A program made the translations under genes and the position numbers. A model generated the notes under the pieces. It saw only the letters and a list, made by a program, of their open reading frames with translations, was not told the DNA's origin and did not search any database. From NCBI GenBank assembly GCA_000702245.1, contig JNKY01000013.1, positions 124,001 through 188,000 on the forward strand: DNA of 64,000 nucleotides, read 5' to 3'. Source of the stretch: Lachnospiraceae bacterium C6A11. Its GTDB lineage: Bacteria > Bacillota > Clostridia > Lachnospirales > Lachnospiraceae. Of this stretch, positions 36,515-44,108 are shown in pieces (positions within the stretch are counted from its first letter, which is position 1; the number at the start of each line of letters is the position of its first letter).

Positions 36515-38083
36515 TTAATCTAACGAATCTTCACTTACAGGGAATGTGAAATACGTTTCCGGATATGGCTCATCCTCAAGGGTGAAATGCCACCATTCCT
36601 CTTCAAGAGGTCTGAAGCCGTGCGCCATCATTGCCTCCCTGAGTATCATACGGTTAGCGTACTGTTCTTCCGTAATGCCGGTGTAATCCGGATGAGAAAG
36701 CTCTCCGAAATAATCGAAAGTTCCGCCCATATCAACCTCCTTCTCTGTCTTCATGTCGAAGAGCGTAAGGTCGACGGTGCTGCCTCTGCTGTGTCCGGAA
36801 TGTGCATTGATATATCCCTGTTCAAAGAGAACCGACTTATCGAGCTCAGGATAGAAGTATTCCTTCATCCTTGTATCATCTGTGTCCTCAGCCCATTCAA
36901 CAAAGTTTGTTACTGCCATCTGAGGTCTGTATGCATCATATATTTTCAGTCTGTAGCCCTTCTCTTTCAGATCATCACTTACGGCTCGCAGAGCTTCTGC
37001 TGCTTCTTTCGTAAGGATGGCCACAGGTTCCTCATAACCGTCTATTCTGTCACCGACAAAGTTGTAAGTCGAATAATATCTTATCTCAAGTATTGCATCC
37101 GGAACCGCCTCAGACAGAAGTACAAAGTCAGAGGAATCATTTGACAGTGTATATCCATCATCGGAAACTGTGATCTCCGGATCCTGATTCTTCTCAACCT
37201 TTTCGATGTCCTCCGACTGATCTATGGTCAGGTCGAAATCAGCAAACATCTCACTGTCAGGAAGCTTGACCTTGAATCCTTCCGTATAATCCCAGCTAAG
37301 CTCAGCATCAGCTATATCAAGTCCAAGGATATGCCCTCCTTTGGTCTTATCCTTAGATACAAAATGGAGGTGCCAGCCGGTTGCATTAAGCGACGACATG
37401 TACGGCGGACAATACAGCCCGACAACCGTTCCCTCTATATTTTCGTAATCGAAAAAGGTCTGATCGGTTTCAAGCACCTCGGCAAGCGGTTTATACGGTT
37501 CAGACTGTGCCAGTTCACTTCTGACATTCATCTTATCAAACTTACCATCAATCCGTATCACATAAAAACGGTTCTCACCAAGTGATGCGACCTTTTCATC
37601 AAGCATTGCAGTCAGCGATTTGATATCGTTTATCTCATCAGCCGAGGCAATAGCCTGTGTCTCATCCTTATCAAAAAATGTAACATTTGAAAATGGTATC
37701 GTTTCATCGTCCGGAACTGCCTCGACACTTCCGTCTCCCGCAGCGCGATAAACCACTCCGTCCAGCATTATCAGCTCACCGTTAAGCGCGTTAAATGTCC
37801 CGATACCGGTATCGCCCTTCTTCTTCAGCTCACCTACGGAAATACTTCCATGATAATCTCCGAAGGTCAGCCCCTGCAGAAGTGAAACCTGATAAAGCGT
37901 CTCCCTATCAACGCCTTCACCCTCCGGAACAGAAGTCTGCTGCGAGGTCGATTCTGTAGCTGCCTGTCCTGTCGTATCCTCGGTCTTTTCCTTCTTGCTG
38001 CCTTTCTTCGACGAGCCACAGCCTGAAAGACAGAATGCTGCCGCTAACATAACTGTCGTGACTTTCGTAATATTCTTCTTCAT
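36515..38083 (-). CDS. Lipoprotein fusing acetolactate decarboxylase to a VanX-type dipeptidase
   Basis: A 522-residue lipoprotein (start ATG 38083, MKKNITKV; an upstream in-frame ATG at 38104 is less likely). The signal peptide ends in lipobox LSGC. Residues about 60-290 match alpha-acetolactate decarboxylase: LLQGLTFGDYHGSISVGELK, GTFNALNGELIMLDG, and the three zinc His residues in GWHLHFVSKDKTKGGHILG. Residues about 320-515 match VanX/DdpX D-Ala-D-Ala dipeptidases: YDAYRPQMAV, the zinc motif SGHSRGSTVDLTL, and EEEWWHF. All recognised metal ligands and the VanX catalytic Glu are kept. So both domains look active and should lie outside the membrane, which is odd for an enzyme of acetoin synthesis. 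Confidence 0.8.
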   Translation of the reverse strand: MKKNITKVTTVMLAAAFCLSGCGSSKKGSKKEKTEDTTGQAATESTSQQTSVPEGEGVDRETLYQVSLLQGLTFGDYHGSISVGELKKKGDTGIGTFNALNGELIMLDGVVYRAAGDGSVEAVPDDETIPFSNVTFFDKDETQAIASADEINDIKSLTAMLDEKVASLGENRFYVIRIDGKFDKMNVRSELAQSEPYKPLAEVLETDQTFFDYENIEGTVVGLYCPPYMSSLNATGWHLHFVSKDKTKGGHILGLDIADAELSWDYTEGFKVKLPDSEMFADFDLTIDQSEDIEKVEKNQDPEITVSDDGYTLSNDSSDFVLLSEAVPDAILEIRYYSTYNFVGDRIDGYEEPVAILTKEAAEALRAVSDDLKEKGYRLKIYDAYRPQMAVTNFVEWAEDTDDTRMKEYFYPELDKSVLFEQGYINAHSGHSRGSTVDLTLFDMKTEKEVDMGGTFDYFGELSHPDYTGITEEQYANRMILREAMMAHGFRPLEEEWWHFTLEDEPYPETYFTFPVSEDSLD

Positions 38084-38137
38084 TTTCTTTTCCTCCGATC
38101 TCATCTACTATTCATCAATCATTACGGCTATCACTGA

Positions 38138-40519
38138 TTACTTTTTAATAATGATCGTTTCTTTGTTTTTATTCTTCTCTGCAGTTTTTTCCTTCATAAC
38201 CTGTCTCAGCTTTTCCGGTCCAAATTCTCTCTTTATTTCATCCAGTGTACCGAGACGTTCCGCTTCCTTCAGTATATTAGTTCCGATATTACCCAAAACC
38301 GATCCATCCACAACACTTCGGAACGCAGGATTATTTCTCAGTAAGTCTTGTTTTTCATCACTAAAGCATTCATCTATTATTTTTTTACGTTCTGCAACAT
38401 TTCCGAGTTCCTGCCACATATTTGCATCATCTGTAAGCTTTAGCATAATCTGTCCGAGAGCCACATCAAGCATAGCATTATCTCTGGCATTTTTGCTGTT
38501 CTGGCTTATATTCTTACTTGCAGGGCGTAATAATGTATCTGAATAATTCCGATTGATTTCCTGAATAACCTCTATCCTAAGCTTATCTCCCTTAGAGACA
38601 GCCTTCTGAAGCAGATTCTTTTCCTTTGAAAGCGCGCCACATGCCACCGCCCTCGTCTGATTTATCTTTGAGATCTTTTTATACTCATCCCCATCAGCAT
38701 TAGTATTCTTGAGAGTCAGTGCCGTTTCGCTGGCTAAAAGAATCGTTCTCTTGTAAGGAACCTCCATGGTCTTCTTCACTTCATATATATTCTTGTCTCC
38801 GATCCTGCCTTCTACAGTCTGCATATCCATATATGGTTGAAGAGCTTCCATATTTCTGAAGCAATCCTGGCAATCGTCCAATATGCCATCCATCATTTCT
38901 TTATATTCTGCCGACATCTTATCTTTGTATTTAGATTTATAGAGAGTTACAGCTCTATTTAACGCTGTAACCTTTTTCTTTATCATGTCAAAGGAAACAA
39001 ATGGCGCCTCGCCGTTATCATTTAAATGAAACAGACTTCTGTAATCCTTGAAGGCATCAAATACCTTTTTCAGCTCGGCACTTGGACGTTCCGGTCTTAT
39101 ATCATTGCCAAATCTGTTAGGATCATAACTTTCCGGATCATAACGGAATAAAAGATCCGCTCCACTTTCAGATTTTTCAGCCATATCAAGCACAAATGCG
39201 AAAAGATTCTTCTTAAGTGTCGGATATGACATTATCTCACCTTTTGTATAAAGGCCTATCTTAGGTCTATGAACAAAACCGCTTTTTCCATCCTGAATAG
39301 CCTTTACTTCTTTCTTGTAATTCGCAAGCTTACGCTTCAGGCTCATCATATGCATATTCCTGTCAACTCTGTCACCCTTGCTTGGATTCTGCCTTTTATT
39401 CATGTATTCATTTATCGCTCTGGTCAGAATATCTAAACGGTTTTCAAACTCTTCCGGACTGAGTTTCATCATTTCGTTTATTCTTTTATCTGCAGTATCA
39501 GCTTTATTTTTCCCATCTTTAGAGGAAAAATCTCTAATTCCGTTTAATACTGTTTTCATAAGTCTGGAAGGAGTCGAGTCGCTCTTCCCCTTACCATATG
39601 TTTTCATGATGTCATGCATCACTTCTTCCATATCCTCGGCAAAGCTCTTCAGCATATACCTTGTAGCCTGCTCTCCCTTAGGAAGCTTTATCTGCGGAAG
39701 CTTAAAGTCAGGATCATCCGGCATTACGCTTGCCGATGCCATTTGCTGAAGAAACTCAGAATTATTAAGTCTGGAATATAAATCCTTTGCTGATTTATAC
39801 TTTTGAGGGTCCTTACTGTCTCTCAAAACAGCCTTCAGATCCGAATGTATACATCTGTCTTTATATTCGGCAAAGCTTATGTTCTTCCCGGTATTTGGAT
39901 CAATAAGAACAGCCCCACCGGAATATCTCACCATCTGTCCTATGTGTGCATAGAGGGCATCCTCCGCCATGGCGTCTTCACTGTCATAATTTCCTGCCTT
40001 CAAGCGCTCCATGGCCTCATCAGTTTTCTTCAGATATGAAGGATATGCCGGTGCCTTTCGTGGAAAAGCCACATTAAAGACCTTTTCTTTAGCCACGGAC
40101 CGCACAACCTTAAGTTTAGCTTTATCGTCGCTGTTAACCTCTTTCTTGCCGGGTTCTCCCTTAGGATTTTCGGTTCTATAACTCAGCTTGTATGCCTCGT
40201 AATCCTTTGCTCTTTCTTTTAATTCATTAACAGCTTTAACATATTGCCTGTATGCTCTCTTCTCATCATATATCTCATTTGATTTACGCTTGGAATTCAT
40301 ATATTCGGCAATACCGATAACATTATTTACAGCTGCATAAAATGCCGTGTATTCCGTTGAATCTACCGCGCGTCTCGCTCCGCCTGCCATTATCCTGAAT
40401 GCATACAAAGCATCCATAGTCTTATCATTTATCTCAATCTTTTTTGATACCGCATCTTTTTTCTTCTTTGGTGCTTCTTCCTGAATTATATCATCCTTTG
40501 GTTCTTCAATTTCTTTCAT
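38138..40519 (-). CDS. Large soluble helical protein, unknown
   Basis: A 793-residue protein I do not recognise. It opens MKEIEEPKDD with a Lys-rich N-terminus and has no signal peptide or TM. The whole chain is charged and helical with many Lys/Glu/Asp residues, e.g. RAYRQYVKAVNELKERAKDYE, and ends in Lys-rich KEKTAEKNKNKETI. No catalytic motif was seen. It is divergent from the unknown 284-residue gene at 40735, which also begins MKEIE and is of the same charged helical style. Both genes are preceded by the same 17-bp box in mirror image, so they should be co-regulated. Confidence 0.55.
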   Translation of the reverse strand: MKEIEEPKDDIIQEEAPKKKKDAVSKKIEINDKTMDALYAFRIMAGGARRAVDSTEYTAFYAAVNNVIGIAEYMNSKRKSNEIYDEKRAYRQYVKAVNELKERAKDYEAYKLSYRTENPKGEPGKKEVNSDDKAKLKVVRSVAKEKVFNVAFPRKAPAYPSYLKKTDEAMERLKAGNYDSEDAMAEDALYAHIGQMVRYSGGAVLIDPNTGKNISFAEYKDRCIHSDLKAVLRDSKDPQKYKSAKDLYSRLNNSEFLQQMASASVMPDDPDFKLPQIKLPKGEQATRYMLKSFAEDMEEVMHDIMKTYGKGKSDSTPSRLMKTVLNGIRDFSSKDGKNKADTADKRINEMMKLSPEEFENRLDILTRAINEYMNKRQNPSKGDRVDRNMHMMSLKRKLANYKKEVKAIQDGKSGFVHRPKIGLYTKGEIMSYPTLKKNLFAFVLDMAEKSESGADLLFRYDPESYDPNRFGNDIRPERPSAELKKVFDAFKDYRSLFHLNDNGEAPFVSFDMIKKKVTALNRAVTLYKSKYKDKMSAEYKEMMDGILDDCQDCFRNMEALQPYMDMQTVEGRIGDKNIYEVKKTMEVPYKRTILLASETALTLKNTNADGDEYKKISKINQTRAVACGALSKEKNLLQKAVSKGDKLRIEVIQEINRNYSDTLLRPASKNISQNSKNARDNAMLDVALGQIMLKLTDDANMWQELGNVAERKKIIDECFSDEKQDLLRNNPAFRSVVDGSVLGNIGTNILKEAERLGTLDEIKREFGPEKLRQVMKEKTAEKNKNKETIIIKK

Positions 40520-40586
40520 AGCATATCACCTTTTATCCTTTCGGCTTTAGTATTTAACGTTACCTGTAACATTATAAAACAAATGC

Positions 40587-40680
40587 CATAACAAAAGCGC
40601 AACAATAAAAAACGCTCACGCGATAAAAAAGGCGCTCAAAATACGTTCAAAATGCATAAATTAGTTGCGCTTTTGTTATG
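40587..40680. promoter_or_regulatory. Mirrored 17-bp promoter boxes between divergent unknown genes
   Basis: CATAACAAAAGCGCAAC (40587-40603) and GTTGCGCTTTTGTTATG (40664-40680) are perfect inverse copies with a 60-bp spacer. Each box points toward its own gene at similar distance (68 and 55 bp from the start codons). On the plus strand TTGCGC is followed 17 bp later by TGATAT, fitting -35/-10 spacing; on the minus strand an AT-rich TTTTATAAT follows. A shared regulator or promoter pair is the simplest reading. Confidence 0.6.
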
Positions 40681-40734
40681 CTTTGCATGATATTATTCAA
40701 AATAATTAAGGTATTCACAAAAAGGAGGTTGTCT

Positions 40735-41589
40735 ATGAAAGAGATAGAAAATATTTCCGACGTATATACTGATATAGGAAATGGCGAAATCGTTCCGGAT
40801 ATTATAAACAATCTATATAAAGCATTTTTATCCGCCAAAACGATCGATAAGAAATATAAAGCATATATGGATTTCAATGACGATAACATGTACAATCTGA
40901 TGAGCAATAGCAGTATAGTACAAGACACAAATATGAAGGATTTTGCTAAAGAATGTGGTTATAGTGCAAATAAAATTGACAACTATCTAAACCAGATACA
41001 TGCAGATCCGAACAATAATGTTTATGAGCACTTCGAAAGATCCCTCCGAAAAGAACGTATGAGGGCGGACCTTCAGAATCAGGATAATCTGAGTGATGAA
41101 GTACTGGAAAAAGCAATGAAAGATCCTGAAAAATATGATAAGCAGGCTTATGACGCCATAGAAATAAGTGTTGAAGATATAGTAGGCGCCACAGCTAAGG
41201 AGTTTTCAGCCAGAACAATTGATAATTTTATCACTAAAGGAATGAAATACCAGGTTAAAAAACATAATATAACCTTAGACAGGTATAACGAGATCCAAAA
41301 CGCCAAGCTTCTGTCCGAATCGGCCAATTATATGAAAGGTAAAAAATCCGTCAGAGGAACCACAGAAGGACAAAACCGTTTCAATAATGCGCTTGATTCA
41401 CTTGGCATACTGTCTGAATTTGCTCCTAAGACGGCCTCTCAGATCAATGTGATCATTGATAGGATAAATAAGGTTCGAAACGCAGAGGGAGATAGCAAAA
41501 ACCGAGTAAAGCTATCCGATTATAATGAGAAGCGGTCTGCAGAAGCCTCCAAGATAGACAGCAAAAAACAAAATGTAAGATCCAAATAG
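40735..41589 (+). CDS. Charged helical protein, unknown (partner of the 793-residue protein)
   Basis: A 284-residue protein (start ATG 40735 with AAAGGAGG ahead; the open frame goes back to 40678 without a ribosome site). Not recognised. No signal peptide or TM; highly charged, helical, C-terminus rich in Lys/Ser. The N-terminus MKEIENISDVYTD resembles the start of the divergent 793-residue protein. A segment near its end, IDRINKVRNAEG, recurs as a remnant after the next gene. Likely co-regulated with 38138-40519 through mirrored promoter boxes. Confidence 0.55.
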   Translation: MKEIENISDVYTDIGNGEIVPDIINNLYKAFLSAKTIDKKYKAYMDFNDDNMYNLMSNSSIVQDTNMKDFAKECGYSANKIDNYLNQIHADPNNNVYEHFERSLRKERMRADLQNQDNLSDEVLEKAMKDPEKYDKQAYDAIEISVEDIVGATAKEFSARTIDNFITKGMKYQVKKHNITLDRYNEIQNAKLLSESANYMKGKKSVRGTTEGQNRFNNALDSLGILSEFAPKTASQINVIIDRINKVRNAEGDSKNRVKLSDYNEKRSAEASKIDSKKQNVRSK

Positions 41590-41699
41590 TTTAAAAAAAT
41601 AAGAGAAGAAAAGTTGATTCTCAGATAATTCTTGCTCCATAAAATCTCCCCTCCCTTTCGTACATTATTTATAAGCTTTCAGGAAAGAGGTGACATCCC

Positions 41700-42173
41700 A
41701 TGAAGAAAATCAGACTTATTTTTTTAGCAGCTATGCTACTGGCTTTGACAGCCTGCGGAAATACAGATAAAAGCATTAGCAAAACAAATTATGATATCCA
41801 GACTGTTCTGACCGATGCTCTTTTTATTGATATAATTGATGGAAAAGAGATTCCTGCCGAGGTTATTTTCGGGCGTGGCGGTGAGGACGGTTATAATACT
41901 TTTTCTTCAAAAGATAAGGCTGTAATAAATGATCTTATAGAAGCTTTAAGAGTTGTAAAGATCAAAAAAGTGATCACTGATCCTGATGAAATGATATATG
42001 TATGTGATGCTAATAACGATATCACATTCATCATGGAGGACGGCCGAGAGGTTTTACTTGCATTCGACCTCTTCTCCTACGTACATGAAAACAATGTAGA
42101 ATACGAACTTGAAAACACTGAAGCTCTTAGAAAAGCGTGCCAGAAAATTCAGAGTTTGAGCGAACAAACCTAG
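41700..42173 (+). CDS. Small lipoprotein, unknown
   Basis: A 157-residue lipoprotein. Signal peptide (MKKIRLIFLAAMLLALTAC) with lipobox LTAC at about residue 19. The mature part (about 20-157) has a beta-strand-like pattern with VIFGRGGEDGYNTFS and MIYVCDANNDITFIMEDG and no recognised catalytic motif. It is preceded by AAAGAGG at 41686-41692 and follows the unknown gene at 40735 by about 110 bp on the same strand. It ends just before the terminator shared with the RiPP cluster. Confidence 0.7.
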   Translation: MKKIRLIFLAAMLLALTACGNTDKSISKTNYDIQTVLTDALFIDIIDGKEIPAEVIFGRGGEDGYNTFSSKDKAVINDLIEALRVVKIKKVITDPDEMIYVCDANNDITFIMEDGREVLLAFDLFSYVHENNVEYELENTEALRKACQKIQSLSEQT

Positions 42174-42222
42174 ACAGAATAAACAAAGTACGAAAGGCAG
42201 ACGCAAAAAAGAACTCTCTCAC
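42171..42222 (+). pseudogene. Short duplicated remnant of the 284-residue protein gene
   Basis: Directly at the lipoprotein stop, an open frame reads DRINKVRKADAKKNSL. It matches IDRINKVRNAEGDSKNR near the end of the protein at 40735-41589 (8 of the first 9 residues DRINKVRxA are identical). No start codon is present. It is most easily read as the residue of a second copy whose front part was lost or replaced by the lipoprotein gene. Confidence 0.5.
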
Positions 42223-42245
42223 CAAAATGAAAGAGTTCTTTTTAA
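42205..42245. terminator. Bidirectional terminator closing the RiPP operon
   Basis: Stem AAAAAAGAACTCTCTC (42205-42220) against GAAAGAGTTCTTTTT (42229-42243), with a short loop. A-tract on the left and T-tract on the right make it work on both strands: after the lipoprotein gene (plus) and after YcaO1 (minus), whose stop is 22 bp away. Confidence 0.88.
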
Positions 42246-42266
42246 TAAGTGCATTATTTTTGTTAT

Positions 42267-44057
42267 TTAAAACTCACTAAGCATCTTCAGCATTTTCTCC
42301 TGCGATACATTTTCGGTCTTCATCGCACTCATGGTCTTTATTACGATCTCTCTCACATCCGGATATGTGCATTCCTTACCGGCGAGCGGACAGTTTTCAC
42401 AATTATAGCAGTGTAACTTTGGAAATTTTCGTTCCATAATGGTTTCCGGATCCGAAACGTCTTCCGCTATACATGATGCTATATCATCCGGGTACAGCTT
42501 TCTTATCAAAGCCTTTGCTTTTTCATCATCAAAGCTCCAGCTGAGCGCACGGACATATTGTACCATAGCTTTATAGTATAACTTTTCTTTCTCGTTGCTT
42601 TCGTACATATATAACTTCTCAAAGAAATGTATTGCTCTGTCATACTCCTTATGCTTCATAGCTATCCATGCCGCAACCTTTTCAAGCATGTATTTTTCAG
42701 ACAGCTGCCGTGCAGTGGCAAAGCTCACTAAATTATCTCTGGTGCTGTTCTCATTAAACAGAATAAGCATGAGCAGACGGTCCTCCTCATCTTTATCAAA
42801 AATCGGAAAATGATCCCATGACCGCCTCGCTCTTCTTGTAGTTACAATATCTTTATATTTGATCTTTCCGTCAACATATATCTCTGTCATACCCGGTACA
42901 ACGATAAAACAGCTCGGAAATCCCAGGAATGAGCAGTCACGTACCATCGGGTGACAGCCCTCAGCATAGAGCAGTCTGAACATGCCCTTCAAAAAATCGT
43001 GGTTATTCTTTCCCTCCCACTGATCCCATGGAGTATATTCCCAATCCGGTTTATCCGTCAGAAGTTTTGCCGGATAATACCCGTTACCGGTTTTTGAAAT
43101 ATTGGTAATATTATGATATTTCGCTGACTGCTCTACCGTACCCGGTCTTGCCGCATTTGCAAAGTCCTCCATATTTCTGCCTTGAAGCGATTCCGTAAGT
43201 GTACGCTCCATGGCAATTGCAAATGACGGATGTGCTCCAAGCTTGATCCCAAAATTGCCGGTTTTGACATCCGTGATCATAAGCCCTGCTACAGGCCAGC
43301 CTCTGCCCATTGAGCAGTCAAGAGGAGTAACCCTGAAGTGACCTTCTGCATGGACCTGTTCGATCAACCTGTAGAAACTGTATTTCTTCAGCTCTTCCTC
43401 AGGAATGACCGGAGGAACAACCTCCCCCTTCAGTATCGCAAGATTCACAGCACGTTCGAATACCTCAGAAAGTCCCTGCACCATAGCTTCTTCCATGGTA
43501 TTTCCCGCAGCCATCCCGTTTGAAAGCGTAAACTCAATAATGAAGCTTATCGGCAGCCACTGTATTTTTCCCTCTACAGGATCTGCAAAAGGGACAACCG
43601 TTATCTTATTATCGGTCCTGTTATATAATCTGGAAAGTTCCTGTAAAAATCCGACTCTTGAAACATAATCTGTAAGACCCATCTTTTCGAACATAATCGA
43701 TGAATACGGATCAGGATTATCCGCTATGTCAAAAATACTCACATCCTTCTCATCAGGGAATTCGCGGAAACCGACCTTATCTTTCATGTCATCTCCTCTG
43801 TCCCTGTAAGTGATGATGTTATTTTCCAGTCTCTCTATCAGCTCGCCATAGCCGCTCGCCGTGGCATAAAGCTCATCTGTGCCTTTACCGTTGGTTCCAT
43901 ATTCTGTCGGATGCAATGTGATACGGCAGGACCGCGCCCCCTCATAAGATTTGTCTCCCCAGCTTATCACCGGGAAGAGTCCCACCTCATGAAGTATGCG
44001 TTGTATCTCAAGCACAGTATCCTCCGGTTTTCTTTCTTTGAATTTTGAATAATCCAT
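42267..44057 (-). CDS. ycaO: YcaO-domain protein 1 with C-terminal Cys knuckle
   Basis: A 596-residue YcaO protein of the E. coli YcaO architecture: YcaO domain (about residues 60-400) followed by a TPR-like helical tail (about 420-540). The ATP/Mg-binding helix GNTMEEAMVQGLSEVFER (about 184-201) and MERTLTESLQGRNMEDFAN are intact. YcaO enzymes activate backbone amides with ATP to give azolines, thioamides or amidines. Unusually, a CX2CX2CX6C motif follows (Cys550, 553, 556, 563), ahead of a short helix; it may bind Zn or an Fe-S cluster. No E1/ocin-ThiF or TfuA partner is in the window. It is the last gene of the RiPP operon and is about 50% similar by eye to YcaO2. Confidence 0.88.
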   Translation of the reverse strand: MDYSKFKERKPEDTVLEIQRILHEVGLFPVISWGDKSYEGARSCRITLHPTEYGTNGKGTDELYATASGYGELIERLENNIITYRDRGDDMKDKVGFREFPDEKDVSIFDIADNPDPYSSIMFEKMGLTDYVSRVGFLQELSRLYNRTDNKITVVPFADPVEGKIQWLPISFIIEFTLSNGMAAGNTMEEAMVQGLSEVFERAVNLAILKGEVVPPVIPEEELKKYSFYRLIEQVHAEGHFRVTPLDCSMGRGWPVAGLMITDVKTGNFGIKLGAHPSFAIAMERTLTESLQGRNMEDFANAARPGTVEQSAKYHNITNISKTGNGYYPAKLLTDKPDWEYTPWDQWEGKNNHDFLKGMFRLLYAEGCHPMVRDCSFLGFPSCFIVVPGMTEIYVDGKIKYKDIVTTRRARRSWDHFPIFDKDEEDRLLMLILFNENSTRDNLVSFATARQLSEKYMLEKVAAWIAMKHKEYDRAIHFFEKLYMYESNEKEKLYYKAMVQYVRALSWSFDDEKAKALIRKLYPDDIASCIAEDVSDPETIMERKFPKLHCYNCENCPLAGKECTYPDVREIVIKTMSAMKTENVSQEKMLKMLSEF

Positions 44058-44108
44058 CTGTAACTCCTCCTGCTCTCCATCCGATACAGCTGTCTCGTGA
44101 TATCCCTT

